NCBI GenBank assembly: GCA_000716465.1
Contig: JNWL01000032.1
Span: 1-64,000, forward strand
Length of the DNA: 64,000 nt
Reading direction: 5' to 3'
Source of the DNA: Streptomyces bikiniensis
GTDB lineage: Bacteria; Actinomycetota; Actinomycetes; Streptomycetales; Streptomycetaceae
This document shows positions 31,885-41,416 of this stretch, in pieces. The notes under the pieces were generated by a model. That model did not search any database and was not told the origin of the DNA. It saw only the letters and a program-made list of their open reading frames with translations. The stretch's first letter is position 1; each line of letters starts with the position of its first letter. Made by a program: the position numbers and the translations under genes.

Positions 31885-33507
31885 TCAGATGTGGGCGCCG
31901 CCCATGCCCGCCTCCGCGTTCTCGCCGCGCTTGGTCAGCAGCGCGACGCCCGCCGCGACGACCGCGACGACACCGGCGACGGTGAAGGCCAGGCCCATGC
32001 CCTGGAGGAAGGTGTCGTGGATGACGCCGCCGATGACCTGGGCGAGGTCGGGGGTCATCCCCGGCGCCTTGGCCAGCTCCGGCGGGACCATGCCGAACTC
32101 GGCGGCCTGCTCCAGCTGCGGGTTGGGCGGGGCCGGGATGCCGGCCGCCTTCCAGTTGTCCTCGAAGACGCCGGAGACCTTGGAGGACATGACGGCGCCG
32201 AGGACCGCCGTGCCGAGCGCGCCGCCGACCTGCATGGCGGCCTGCTGCAGACCGCCGGCCACGCCGGAGAGTTCGAGCGGCGCGTTGCCGACGATGACCT
32301 CGGTGGCGCCGACCATGACCGGGGCGAGGCCCAGGCCGAGGAGGGCGAACCAGAGGGACATGGTGAGGGTGCCGGTGCCGGCGGAGAGCGTGATCATGCC
32401 GAACATCGCGGCGGCCGTGCAGACCATGCCGCCGACCAGCGGCACGCGCGGGCCGAACTTGGTGATCAGCGCGCCGGCCAGCGGCGAGGAGACGATCATC
32501 ATGGCGGTCAGCGGCAGCAGGTGCAGACCGCTGTCGACCGGGCTGAGCCCCTTCACGCCCTGGAGGTAGAAGGTCACGAAGAACAGGCCGCCCATGAAGG
32601 CGAAGGCCATCAGGACCATCAGGACCACACCGGCCGAGAGAGGCACGGAGCGGAACATGCCCAGCGGGACGAGCGGCTCCTCGACCTTGGTCTCCCAGAC
32701 GGCGAAGAGCACGAAGAGGAGCACCGCGCCGAGCAGGCAGCCCCACGTCTTGCCGCCGCCCCAGCCCCAGGACTCGCCGGCCTTGATGAGGCCCCAGACC
32801 AGGGTGCCCATGGCGCCGGAGAGCAGCAGGATGCCGGGGATGTCGAAGGAGCGCGGCGCGTTCTCCGCACGGTGGTCCTTCAGGATCACCAGGCCGAGGA
32901 CGAGCGCGAGGACGCCGACCGGCACGTTGATGAAGAAGACGGACTGCCAGCTGACGTGCTCGACGAGCAGGCCGCCGACGATCGGGCCGCCGGCCGTCGA
33001 GGCGCCGATGACCATGCCCCAGATGCCGATGGCCATGTTCAGCTTCTCGGCGGGGAAGGTGGCGCGCAGCAGGCCGAGCGCGGCCGGCATCAGCAGGGCG
33101 CCGAAGAGGCCCTGGAGGATGCGGAAGGCGATCACGGCCGCGATGGAGTCGGAGAGGCCGATCGCGCCGGAGGCGGCGGCGAAGCCGGCGATGCCGATGA
33201 GGAAGGTCTGGCGGTGGCCGAAGCGGTCACCGAGCTTGCCGGCGGTGATCAGGGCGACGGCGAGCGCGAGCAGGTAGCCGTTGGTGATCCACTGCACCTG
33301 GGCGAGCGAGGCGTCGAGGTCGGCCTTGATGGCGGGGTTGGCGATCGCGACGATCGTGCCGTCGAGCGCGACCATCATCACGCCGACGGCAACGGCGAAA
33401 AGGGTCAGCCAGGGATGGCCGCGCAGTCCCTTCGCCGGACCCGGTACGGGTCCCGGGGTGCCCCCCTGGCCCTGCGGGGCCTTTTCCACGGTGGTCTGAC
33501 TAGTCAT
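31885..33507 (-). CDS. MFS drug/proton antiporter, DHA2 (EmrB/QacA) family
   Basis: A 540-residue exporter with 14 predicted membrane helices. The DHA2 signatures are visible: DGTIVAIANPAI in helix 1, LGDRFGHRQTF (motif A) in the first loop, and GPIVGGLLVEHVSWQSVFFIN (motif C region). It should expel cationic or hydrophobic toxic compounds using the proton gradient. It is divergent from a TetR regulator across 136 bp that holds three TGACA direct repeats and one inverted TGTCA. The substrate is unknown. Confidence 0.9.
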   Translation of the reverse strand: MTSQTTVEKAPQGQGGTPGPVPGPAKGLRGHPWLTLFAVAVGVMMVALDGTIVAIANPAIKADLDASLAQVQWITNGYLLALAVALITAGKLGDRFGHRQTFLIGIAGFAAASGAIGLSDSIAAVIAFRILQGLFGALLMPAALGLLRATFPAEKLNMAIGIWGMVIGASTAGGPIVGGLLVEHVSWQSVFFINVPVGVLALVLGLVILKDHRAENAPRSFDIPGILLLSGAMGTLVWGLIKAGESWGWGGGKTWGCLLGAVLLFVLFAVWETKVEEPLVPLGMFRSVPLSAGVVLMVLMAFAFMGGLFFVTFYLQGVKGLSPVDSGLHLLPLTAMMIVSSPLAGALITKFGPRVPLVGGMVCTAAAMFGMITLSAGTGTLTMSLWFALLGLGLAPVMVGATEVIVGNAPLELSGVAGGLQQAAMQVGGALGTAVLGAVMSSKVSGVFEDNWKAAGIPAPPNPQLEQAAEFGMVPPELAKAPGMTPDLAQVIGGVIHDTFLQGMGLAFTVAGVVAVVAAGVALLTKRGENAEAGMGGAHI

Positions 33508-33520
33508 ACGGCGAGGCTAG

Positions 33521-33569
33521 TGACAGTCGCTGACAATTGACAAAGCGATTCATGCGTCGGTAACTGTCA
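33521..33569. promoter_or_regulatory. Shared promoter/operator region of MFS pump and TetR regulator
   Basis: TGACA occurs at 33521, 33531 and 33538, and the inverse TGTCA at 33565. A perfect -35 (TTGACA, 33537-33542) faces the TetR gene, with TAACTG 18 nt later. This arrangement suits autoregulation plus repression of the divergent pump by the adjacent TetR protein. Confidence 0.5.
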
Positions 33570-33643
33570 CGTAGCTCACAGGTACCCTGAGCTGGAAGAA
33601 AACCCCGCAAAGCGCCTGTGGCGCCGGAGAAGAGGACCCCGAG

Positions 33644-34297
33644 GTGACCTTGCCCGGTCTGCGCGAGCGGAAGAAGCAGCGAACGCGCAACGCGCTGATC
33701 CGGGTGGCCCTGGAACTCTTCACCGCCCGCGGGTACGAGGGGACCACGGTCGACGAGATCGTCGAGGCCGTCGAGGTCTCCCAGCGCACCTTCTTCCGCT
33801 ACTTCTCCTCCAAGGAGGAGGTCGCCTTCGCCGTCCAGCAGATGGTGGAGGAGCGCTTCGTCCGTTCCCTCGGGCAGCGGCCCCCCGCCGAGGGCCCCCT
33901 CGACGCGATGCGCAACGCCGTCCTCTCCTCCTGGGACACCATCGGCGAGGCCATCACCGCGGTCGTCCCGGTCGGGCTGTACCTGCGCACCTTCCAGCTG
34001 ATCGAGTCGACGCCCGCGCTGCTCGCCGTCCACCTGCGCCGCTCCACCGAGATGGAGGAGACGATCGCCCGGATCATCGCCGAGCGCGAGGGCGTCGACG
34101 TGGACGCGGACCCGCGGCCCCGGATCGCGGTGGCCGCGTTCAGCGGGGTGATGCGGGTGACCGGACAGATGTGGGGGCGGGGGGAGGACCAGAGCCTGGA
34201 GGCCATCCGCGCGCTCACCGAGGAGTACCTCGACCACCTCGCCCCGGCGCTGGCCCCGCACTGGCGGGACCGGCGGGCCCTTCCGGACGCTCCCTAG
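33644..34297 (+). CDS. TetR-family regulator of the adjacent MFS pump
   Basis: A 217-residue regulator. The N-terminal HTH is clear (RKKQRTRNALIRVALELFTA, then TTVDEIVEAVEVSQRTFFRYF). The C-terminal ligand-binding region resembles the TetR_C domain with an MftR-like segment (FQLIESTPALLAVHLRRST). It is divergent from the DHA2 exporter and very likely represses it. GTG 33644 follows an AGAAGAGGA-type purine tract. Inducer unknown. Confidence 0.9.
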   Translation: MTLPGLRERKKQRTRNALIRVALELFTARGYEGTTVDEIVEAVEVSQRTFFRYFSSKEEVAFAVQQMVEERFVRSLGQRPPAEGPLDAMRNAVLSSWDTIGEAITAVVPVGLYLRTFQLIESTPALLAVHLRRSTEMEETIARIIAEREGVDVDADPRPRIAVAAFSGVMRVTGQMWGRGEDQSLEAIRALTEEYLDHLAPALAPHWRDRRALPDAP

Positions 34298-34314
34298 GGC
34301 CGGTACGGACGACT

Positions 34315-34400
34315 CCCAGGGCCCGTGCGGGAACCCCACAGGGCCCGTGCGGAACCCCACAGGGGCCCGTACGGGAATGCTCCCGGCCCCGTACGGGACG
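34315..34400. repeat. Imperfect 21-22 bp repeats between TetR and DUF1023-type genes
   Basis: Four degraded copies of CACAGGGCCCGTGCGGAACCC-like sequence follow the TetR stop (34315-34400). The remaining gap up to 34495 shows only a promoter-like TAGGGT before the next start. No gene. Confidence 0.5.
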
Positions 34401-34495
34401 TCTCCCGGTTCCTTCCGGTTCCCCGTTCCGCGGAAGCGTGACCTCCGTCCCACCTGGTGCGGAACCGTTCCCACCGCCCCGTAGGGTGGCGGCCC

Positions 34496-35716
34496 GTGAC
34501 CCCTGTCGACACCGCGCCCGCCCCCGTCGCCGCGCGCGCCCTGCTCGCGCTCGTCGTCGTGCTCGTGCTCCTCGCGACCACCGGGTGGACCACGGTCCGG
34601 CACCAGCCCCCGCCCGGCCCCTCCCGCGAGGCCGCGCTCGCCGCCTGGGCGCGCGACCGGGTCGGCCACCGCCCGCTGCCCGACCCGGCGGCCCCGCCCC
34701 GCACCGTCGCGGCGTTCTTCGCCGGGCTCGGCCCGGCGGGCGGGGCGCGGCTCGCCGCACGGCACCCGTTCGTCGTCGGCAACCTCGACGGCGCCCCGGT
34801 CGCCCTCCGCTACCGCGCCAACCGGATCACGCTCGCCCGCGCGTACGACGCCGAGCGCGGCAGGACCGGCGACCCCCGGCTCTCCCCCGAGGGCCGCCAC
34901 GAGGCACAGCGCCGGATCGACCGCTTCGCCTCGCTGCTGCGGCCGGACCGCCGGATCCTCGCGTTCGACCCGACGGGTACGGGGCGGGTCGCCGAGGTCC
35001 TCGGGGACCTGGAGCGGGCCCGGCGCGTCTCGGTGGTCGTGCCCGGCGTCGACACCGACCTCCTCACCTTCCAGCGGACCCACGGCCGGTACGGGGCCCC
35101 CGCCGGCATGGCGCGGGCCCTCTACGACGCCGAGCGGCGGGCCGCGCCCGGGGCCGGGGTCGCGGTGATCGCCTGGGCCGACTACACCGCGCCCGCCGGG
35201 ATCGGCGTCGACGCGCTGACCGGCCGGCTCGCCGAATCGGGCGCCGCACGACTCGTCCGGCTGACCGAGGCGATGCCCGGGAACGCCCGGGTGGCGCTCT
35301 TCTGCCACAGCTACGGCTCCGTGCTCTGCGGGGTCGCCGCGCCCCGGCTGCCCGCCCGGGTGACGGACGTGGCCGTCTCCGGGAGCCCCGGCATGCGGGT
35401 GGAGCGGGCCGCCGACCTCGCCACCCCGGCCCGGATCTGGGCGATGCGGGACGCCGACGACTGGATCGCCGACGTGCCGCACCTGGAGGTGGGCGGGATC
35501 GGGCACGGGGCGGACCCGGTGGCGCCCGAGTTCGGCGCGCGGCTGCTCTCGGCGGGCGGGGCCGCCGGCCACAGCGGCTATTTCACGCCGGGGACGGTGA
35601 GTCTCGGGAACCTGGCCGCGATAGGCGTCGGCGCCTATCCGCGACTGGTCTGCGCACGTGCCGACAGCGCTTGCCGCGACGGAATATCCGGCGCGGAAGG
35701 GTCCCGACGCGCGTAG
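34496..35716 (+). CDS. Alpha/beta hydrolase, DUF1023-type
   Basis: A 406-residue protein with an N-terminal hydrophobic helix (ALLALVVVLVLLATTGW) that may anchor it. The hydrolase core includes RRVSVVVPGVDTDLLTF (oxyanion region), VAVIAWADYTAP and the nucleophile elbow FCHSYGSVLCG. Later GSPGMRVERAADL and HGADPVAPEFG contain the Asp/His of the triad. DUF1023 enzymes are serine esterases or lipases of unknown substrate. TAGGGT (34482-34487) 8 nt before GTG 34496 suggests a leaderless mRNA. A clear paralogue lies at 39217. Confidence 0.86.
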   Translation: MTPVDTAPAPVAARALLALVVVLVLLATTGWTTVRHQPPPGPSREAALAAWARDRVGHRPLPDPAAPPRTVAAFFAGLGPAGGARLAARHPFVVGNLDGAPVALRYRANRITLARAYDAERGRTGDPRLSPEGRHEAQRRIDRFASLLRPDRRILAFDPTGTGRVAEVLGDLERARRVSVVVPGVDTDLLTFQRTHGRYGAPAGMARALYDAERRAAPGAGVAVIAWADYTAPAGIGVDALTGRLAESGAARLVRLTEAMPGNARVALFCHSYGSVLCGVAAPRLPARVTDVAVSGSPGMRVERAADLATPARIWAMRDADDWIADVPHLEVGGIGHGADPVAPEFGARLLSAGGAAGHSGYFTPGTVSLGNLAAIGVGAYPRLVCARADSACRDGISGAEGSRRA

Positions 35717-35781
35717 ATCCCGCGATTTCGGGACCTTTCACAGGGGCGACGCCGGGGCGGGCGCCGCTTACGATGAGGCGT

Positions 35782-36750
35782 ATGGGTGATGTGCTGGCCG
35801 GAATTCATGCCGCCTGGGAGTTCGAGAGCGACGCCCTCGTCATCCGTTTCGAACGGGGGATCCGCACGCCGAAGCTGTATCAGGTGCTGCGCGAGCGGCG
35901 CGTGCCGTACGAGGCGCTGGCGTCCGTGACGCTGACGCCCGGGAAACGGGGCACCGTCGTGCTGCACGCCGTGCCGAGACCGGGCGCCGATCCGCTGATG
36001 GAAGCGGCCGCGGGGCAGCTCAAGGAGAGCTGCGACCCGTACCGGCTCGTGCTCCCGGCGGACCGGGAGACGCTGGCCGAGTACTACCGGGACGAGCTGC
36101 GGGCGCTCCTGCCGCCGGAGCCGGGGGCCGCGGGGGCCGCCGGACACGGCGCGGGCGCCCCGTACGACGGGCCCGACGGACTCGAAGCGCTCGACGGACC
36201 CGGGGGTCCCGACGGATCCGCCCCGTACGGGGCGGACGGGACCGTGGCGCCCGCCGAGCGGTTCCTCGTGGCGCCGCCGCCGGGGCCGCTGTCCTTCAAG
36301 GCGTACGACGGGAAGGCGAGCTTCGACGGGCGTTCGGAGGTGTCGTTCCGCTGGTTCTGGACGGGTGCCTCCTCGGAGAAGTGGAAGGCGGGCGACCAGA
36401 CCTTCTCGGTACAGGACCTGTGCGGGATCGAGTGGCGCTCGCCCGACGTCTTCGACGGGCACCTGCGGCTGCTGGCCCGGGACGGCGGGCCCCGGCCCAC
36501 CCAGCCCGACCACGACCCGGCGTCCGTCGTCTTCGGTCTCGGCTACGGGCTCGTCCACGAGTCCCTGCCCTTCGCGGCGGCGGTCCTCGCGGCGATCCGG
36601 AGCTCGGACCGCGCGCCCGTGCCCGTGGGGTCCCGGACCCCGGGGGTGGTGGCCGAAAGGATTCGGCACCTGGGCGAGCTGCACCGGGCGGGGCTCGTGA
36701 CCGACGAGGAGTTCTCCACGAAGAAGGCGGAGCTGCTCGCGGAGCTCTGA
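35782..36750 (+). CDS. DUF4429 domain protein with C-terminal SHOCT
   Basis: A 322-residue protein. Two DUF4429 repeats are visible, each with a short beta set: ALVIRFERGIRTPKLY with LASVTLTPGKRGTV, then GPLSFKAYDGKASFDG with FSVQDLCGIEWRS. A Gly/Asp-rich linker joins them. The C-terminus IRHLGELHRAGLVTDEEFST is a SHOCT motif, the short helical oligomerisation module found at the end of many proteins. No enzyme motif. ATG 35782 follows TACGAT by 7 nt. Function unknown. Confidence 0.82.
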   Translation: MGDVLAGIHAAWEFESDALVIRFERGIRTPKLYQVLRERRVPYEALASVTLTPGKRGTVVLHAVPRPGADPLMEAAAGQLKESCDPYRLVLPADRETLAEYYRDELRALLPPEPGAAGAAGHGAGAPYDGPDGLEALDGPGGPDGSAPYGADGTVAPAERFLVAPPPGPLSFKAYDGKASFDGRSEVSFRWFWTGASSEKWKAGDQTFSVQDLCGIEWRSPDVFDGHLRLLARDGGPRPTQPDHDPASVVFGLGYGLVHESLPFAAAVLAAIRSSDRAPVPVGSRTPGVVAERIRHLGELHRAGLVTDEEFSTKKAELLAEL

Positions 36751-36974
36751 GCCACGCGGGCGGAGCCGGGGCCGCTCCGGGGCCGTCCCCGGACCCGAAC
36801 CCCTGGCCCGACCCGAACCCCGGGGCCCTCCCCGGACCCGGACCCGGCCCCCGGCCCCGACCCGAACCCCGGGGCCGGCTCCGGGACGTCCCGGGTCATA
36901 CCCCGGTATCAGGCCGCACCCCGCTCCCCGGTATGACGCCGGAGACGGGGGCCGCTGCCTACGCTGGGCGGGCC

Positions 36975-38339
36975 ATGAGCACCGAACCGCGGCCCGAACC
37001 GCCCCTCCCGCCCCGGCCCGAACCGCCCACCGCGTCCCGGCCCCCGGGCCACCGTTCCGCCGTCCGGGCACGCGAGGCGTTCCGGGGGCTCGGGGCCGCG
37101 CTCACCACCCCGACCTCCCCGGGGGCGCCCCTCCTCGCCGACGCGTCCTCGCGCTGGGTGCGGCTCCTCCCGTACGTCGTCGCCCTCGCCTTCGTCACCT
37201 CGCTGCTCCCCACCACCGTCCTCGTCCTCACCGACGACTACGGTCTCGACAGCGCCCTCGCCGGGGCGTTCGGCACCGCGCAGACCGCGCCGCTGCTGCT
37301 CGCCGTCACCCGCCCCCTCCAGGCCTGGTGGATCGTCTTCGCCGCCGACGTGCTCGGCGCGCTCGTCCTGCTCGGCGCCGACGGCCCGCACGCCCGCCTG
37401 TGGCCCTGGCCCCCGCCGCTCGTCGTCGGCTACTGCGCCCTGATGGTCGCGCTCGGCCTGCGCGAGTCCCGCCGGGCGCTGTTCGGCGTCTGGCTGGCGA
37501 CGGGAGCGGCCGGATACCTCCTGGAGGTGTTCCGGCCCGCCGGGTACACCGGCGTCCACACCCTGCTGTTCGTCCTGAGCGGGGTGCTGCTCCTGCTCAC
37601 CTCGGCGGTACGCGCGCGTGGGGACGCCCAGCGGCGGCTCGTGGAGCAGGAGACCATCAGCGAGGCCGAGCGGTCCCGCCGCACGCTCCTGGAGGAGCGG
37701 GCCAGGATCGCGCGCGAGCTGCACGACGTCGTGGCCCACCACATGTCCGTGATCACCGTGCAGGCCGACTCGGCGCCGTACCGCATCCCGGAGCTTCCCG
37801 AGGCGGCCCGCGAGGAGTTCGGCTCCATCGCGGCGAGCGCGCGCGAGTCCCTGACCGAGATGCGCCGGCTGCTCTCCGTCCTGCGCAGCGACGGCGGCGG
37901 CGAGGGCGGTGGGGCCGAACTGGCCCCGCAGCCCGGGCTGGACCGGCTCCAGCAGCTGGTGGAGGCGACCGTGCGGGCCGGGGTGCCGGCCGAGCTGCGG
38001 CTCGCCGCCAACCTCGGGGACGTCCCGCAGGCGGTGGACCTGTCCGCGTACCGGATCGTGCAGGAGGCCCTGGCGAACGTCGTCCGGCACGCGCCCGGCG
38101 CCGCGACCCGCGTCTCGGTCCGGACGGACGAGGGGTGGCTGACGGTTCTCGTCGTCAACGGGCCCTCCCTGGAGGAGGGTTCGTCCGTCGAGCGGGGCGC
38201 CCCCGGCACGGGGCACGGGCTCGTCGGCATGCGGGAGCGCGTACGGTTGACCGGCGGCTCGCTGGACACCGGGCCGCTGCCCGACGGCGGCTTCCGGGTC
38301 GCCGCCCGGCTTCCCCTGGGCACGGAGGACCCCGAGTGA
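36975..38339 (+). CDS. Sensor histidine kinase, NarL-type (HisKA_3)
   Basis: A 454-residue membrane kinase. After a disordered Pro-rich N-terminus (1-65) come about five hydrophobic helices (70-220), then a linker coil and the dimerisation domain LEERARIARELHDVVAHHMS with the phosphorylated His. The HATPase core includes LSAYRIVQEALANVVRHAPG and GHGLVGMRERVRLTGGSLDT. It should autophosphorylate and pass the phosphate to the RR encoded directly downstream (GTGA overlap). TACGCT 9 nt before ATG 36975 suggests a leaderless transcript. The signal is unknown; the DUF1023 and DUF4429 neighbours hint at an envelope theme. Confidence 0.9.
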   Translation: MSTEPRPEPPLPPRPEPPTASRPPGHRSAVRAREAFRGLGAALTTPTSPGAPLLADASSRWVRLLPYVVALAFVTSLLPTTVLVLTDDYGLDSALAGAFGTAQTAPLLLAVTRPLQAWWIVFAADVLGALVLLGADGPHARLWPWPPPLVVGYCALMVALGLRESRRALFGVWLATGAAGYLLEVFRPAGYTGVHTLLFVLSGVLLLLTSAVRARGDAQRRLVEQETISEAERSRRTLLEERARIARELHDVVAHHMSVITVQADSAPYRIPELPEAAREEFGSIAASARESLTEMRRLLSVLRSDGGGEGGGAELAPQPGLDRLQQLVEATVRAGVPAELRLAANLGDVPQAVDLSAYRIVQEALANVVRHAPGAATRVSVRTDEGWLTVLVVNGPSLEEGSSVERGAPGTGHGLVGMRERVRLTGGSLDTGPLPDGGFRVAARLPLGTEDPE

Positions 38340-39016
38340 CCATCCGCGTGATCATCGTCGACGACCAGGCCATGGTGCGGGCCGGTTTCGCCGCGCTGCT
38401 CGCCGCGCAGCCCGACATCGACGTCGTCGGCGAGGCCCCGGACGGGCGGCGGGGCGTGGAGGTGGCCCGGTCGGCGCACCCGGACGTGGTCCTCATGGAC
38501 GTGCGGATGCCGGAGCTGGACGGGCTCGCGGCGGCTCGCGAGATCCTGCGTCCGCCGGCCGGGGTCACGCACCGGCCGAAGGTGCTCATGCTGACCACCT
38601 TCGACGTGGACGACTACGTGTACGAGGCGCTGCGCGCGGGCGCGTCCGGCTTCCTCCTCAAGGACGCGCCGCCGGCCGACCTGATCGCGGCGGTACGGGT
38701 GGTGGCGGCGGGCGAGGCGCTGCTCGCCCCTTCCGTGACCCGGCGTCTGATCGCGGACTTCGCCGCGTCCCGCCCGGCCCCGCGCCGGGACACCGCGGCG
38801 CTGCGCCTGAACGGTCTCACCCCGCGCGAGACGGAGGTCCTGGAGCTGATCGCCCGGGGCCTGTCCAACCAGGAGATCGCGGAGAGCCTGGTCCTCGCCG
38901 AACAGACGGTGAAGACCCACATCGGCCGGGTCCTGGCCAAGCTGGACCTGCGCGACCGGGCCCAGGCGGTGGTCTTCGCCTACGAGTCGGGGCTCGTGAC
39001 GCCGGGTTCGGCCTGA
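38336..39016 (+). CDS. NarL/FixJ-family response regulator
   Basis: A 226-residue regulator. The receiver domain has VDDQAMVRAGFAAL and the phospho-acceptor Asp in VVLMDVRMPELDGL, with the Lys in FLLKDAPPADL. The output domain is a LuxR-type HTH: LTPRETEVLELIARGLSNQE, then EQTVKTHIGRVLAKL. Start GTG 38336 overlaps the kinase stop (GTGA), so both are coupled. It activates or represses unknown targets, possibly the flanking hydrolase genes. Confidence 0.94.
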   Translation: MTIRVIIVDDQAMVRAGFAALLAAQPDIDVVGEAPDGRRGVEVARSAHPDVVLMDVRMPELDGLAAAREILRPPAGVTHRPKVLMLTTFDVDDYVYEALRAGASGFLLKDAPPADLIAAVRVVAAGEALLAPSVTRRLIADFAASRPAPRRDTAALRLNGLTPRETEVLELIARGLSNQEIAESLVLAEQTVKTHIGRVLAKLDLRDRAQAVVFAYESGLVTPGSA

Positions 39017-39216
39017 TCCCCGGATACGGCGGGGGGAACCCCCGGGGGGAAACCCCACCCCTTCCCTGGGGGCGTCCGCTCCTCCACCCCCTACTCCGGT
39101 ATCAGAGGGCAGTTGGCCCCCCGGTGTGACGTGCCGTCACCCGCTCCCTTCCTACCTTCCTCCCGTCGCCGGACGACCGGCGCACGAACCGGAATCCGGA
39201 GAGGGAGGGCGGGCCC

Positions 39217-40197
39217 ATGCGCCGCATGTCGAGGACCCTGATCAGCGTGGCCCTGGCGGTCGTCGCGGTCGCCGGGACGGCCGGTTGGGCGTCCGGGAAC
39301 GCGCAGGAGGCCGTGACCGGGGTGCCGGTCGGGACGGGGGCGTGGGTGGGTGCGGGGCTGCCGGACCCGGGGCGGGTGGGGCCGGCCGGGATCGCGCGGT
39401 TCTTCGCGGGACTCGATCCCGTAAGGAAGAGGAAGCTGGTGCGGGAGCACCCGGGCGTCGTCGGGAACCTCGACGGGGCTCCTCCGGAGCTGAGGTACGA
39501 GGCCAACGCCCTGGTGACGGGAGGGAGGTTCGGCGGGGCCCGGGTGCTCGCGTACGATCCGCGCGGCCGGGGGCAGGTGGCCCTGGTCTACGGGGACCTG
39601 GCGCGGGCCGCGTACGTGGCGGTGGTCGTGCCCGGCTCCGACGTCGACGCCGGGCGCGTCCGGCCGCTCGCGGACATGGCGTCCGCGCTGCACCGGGCGA
39701 CCGGCGGCCGGACGGCGGTCGTCGCCTGGGCCGGGTACACCACCCCCGTCGGCGTCGGCCTGGACGCGGCCACCGGCCGGCTCGCCGAGGCCGGGGCGGA
39801 ACGGCTCGTCCGGTTCGCGGACGGCCTGGCGGCCGTCGGGGCGGCCGAGCCCTCGGTGTTCTGCCACAGCTACGGCTCGGTGGTCTGCGGGCTCGCCGCC
39901 CACGAGCTGAAGGCGAAGGACCTGGTGGTCTTCGGCTCGCCCGGGATGCGCTCCGAGAACGTCGCCGGCCTCCGCACCTCCGCGCGGGTCTGGGCGGCGA
40001 AGGACCCCACCGACTGGATCGACCGCGTCCCCAACGTCTCCTTCGCGGGCCTCGGGCACGGCACCGATCCCACCGAGCCGTCCTTCGGGGCGCGCCGGAT
40101 CCCGGCCGGGGACGCCGCCGGGCACGGGGGGTACTTCGCGGCCGGGACCTCGTCCCTGCGCGCGTTCGCCGCGATCGCCGAGGGGGACGTCCGATGA
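39217..40197 (+). CDS. Alpha/beta hydrolase, DUF1023-type (paralogue)
   Basis: A 326-residue exported-type protein, clearly related to the one at 34496: same FFAGLDP/VVGNLDGAP start, VAVVVPGSDVDAG oxyanion region, VVAWAGYTTPVGVGLDA, nucleophile elbow FCHSYGSVVCGLA, GSPGMRSENVAGL and HGTDPTEPSFGARR. An N-terminal hydrophobic stretch (ISVALAVVAVAGTAGWASG) is a signal or anchor. ATG 39217 has a strong GGAGAGGGAGGG site. Its stop overlaps the start of the acyltransferase gene (ATGA), so the two are coupled. A lipase or esterase role is inferred. Confidence 0.87.
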   Translation: MRRMSRTLISVALAVVAVAGTAGWASGNAQEAVTGVPVGTGAWVGAGLPDPGRVGPAGIARFFAGLDPVRKRKLVREHPGVVGNLDGAPPELRYEANALVTGGRFGGARVLAYDPRGRGQVALVYGDLARAAYVAVVVPGSDVDAGRVRPLADMASALHRATGGRTAVVAWAGYTTPVGVGLDAATGRLAEAGAERLVRFADGLAAVGAAEPSVFCHSYGSVVCGLAAHELKAKDLVVFGSPGMRSENVAGLRTSARVWAAKDPTDWIDRVPNVSFAGLGHGTDPTEPSFGARRIPAGDAAGHGGYFAAGTSSLRAFAAIAEGDVR

Positions 40198-41399
40198 GTC
40201 ACCTTGCGGTCGTCGCCCGGCGGATCGAGGCCGCCACCCCCGCCCGTCGCGACCGGGCCGTCGACGGGCTGCGGGCCCTCGCCCTGCTCGCCGTGCCCAC
40301 CGGGCACTGGCTGCTCGGCGGCTTCACCCGCTCCCCCGACGGCGCGCTCCACAACGCCAGCCCGCTCGGCGCCTTCCCCGGGTTCGCGCCGGTGAGCTGG
40401 GTCCTCCAGATGCTGGGGATCTTCTTCCTGGTCGGTGGGTACGCGTCCGTCCTCTCGTACCGGCGCCGGAAGGGTTCCACGCGCGCGTGGCTCGGGGGGC
40501 GGCTCGCCCGGCTCGGGCGGCCGGTCCTCGGGGTCACCGCCGTGTGGGCGCTGCTCCTGCCCCTGCTCCGCTTCGGGCTCGGGGTGCCCGTGGACACCCT
40601 GCGGACGGCGTCCACGCTGGTGGTCCAGCCGCTGTGGTTCGTCGGGGTCTACGCGGTGGTCACCGCCCTCACCCCGTACTGCGTGCGCGCCGCCCGGCGC
40701 CTCGGGGCGTGGGCGGCGGCCCCGCTGCTCGGCTCGGTCGCCGTCGTCGACCTCCTGCGGTACGGGCCGTACGCCGACGCCGTGCCGTCCTGGCTGGGCC
40801 TCCTGAACGTCCTGCCCGGCTGGCTCTTCGCCTATCAGCTCGGCGTCTCGTGGGGCGAGGGCCGGGTGACCCGGCGCCACGCGTGGACCCTGCTCGCCGG
40901 CGGGGCCGCCCTCTTCGCCGTGCTGCTGCTCCTCTTCGGCTATCCGGCGTCGATGGTCGGCGTGCCCGGCGAGGCCCGCACCAACTCGCACCCGCCGTCG
41001 CTGCTCGTCCTGGCGCTCGCCGCCGCGCAGAGCGGCGCCGCGGTCCTGCTCCGCGACCGGATCGGCGCGCTCCTGCGGCGGCCCGTGCTCTGGGCGCCGG
41101 TCGTGGTCGTCAACCTGTCGGCCATGACGGTCCTGTGCTGGCACCAGACGGCGATGCTGGCCGCCGCGGTCCCCGCCGCGTACGCCGGGGAGGTCCCGGG
41201 CCTGGTCGGCGCGCCCGACTCGGCCGGCTGGATCCTGGCCCGGCTCGCCTGGATGCCGGTCTTCGCCGGGCTCCTCGTCGTGATCGGGCGGTACGCGCGG
41301 GGCTTCGAGTCCCCGTGGACGGGGGCCGGGCCCGCCCGCCGCGCGCTGGCGGGAGTGCTCGCGGCGGGCTTCGGGGTCTTCGCGCTGGGGCTGGGGTGA
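40194..41399 (+). CDS. Acyltransferase-3-like membrane protein
   Basis: A 401-residue polytopic membrane protein of the acyltransferase-3 type, with about ten helices. The N-terminal DRAVDGLRALALLAVPTGHW holds the family Arg/His, with His at the end of helix 1, and FFLVGGYASVLSYRRR follows. A mid-protein CWHQTAMLAAAV region and large hydrophobic stretches complete it. These enzymes acylate sugars or lipids of the envelope. The ATG overlaps the stop of the DUF1023 gene by 4 nt, so a joint role in lipid or glycan modification is plausible. Confidence 0.85.
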   Translation: MSHLAVVARRIEAATPARRDRAVDGLRALALLAVPTGHWLLGGFTRSPDGALHNASPLGAFPGFAPVSWVLQMLGIFFLVGGYASVLSYRRRKGSTRAWLGGRLARLGRPVLGVTAVWALLLPLLRFGLGVPVDTLRTASTLVVQPLWFVGVYAVVTALTPYCVRAARRLGAWAAAPLLGSVAVVDLLRYGPYADAVPSWLGLLNVLPGWLFAYQLGVSWGEGRVTRRHAWTLLAGGAALFAVLLLLFGYPASMVGVPGEARTNSHPPSLLVLALAAAQSGAAVLLRDRIGALLRRPVLWAPVVVVNLSAMTVLCWHQTAMLAAAVPAAYAGEVPGLVGAPDSAGWILARLAWMPVFAGLLVVIGRYARGFESPWTGAGPARRALAGVLAAGFGVFALGLG

Positions 41400-41416
41400 A
41401 CCCCTCCGCCGGGCGC

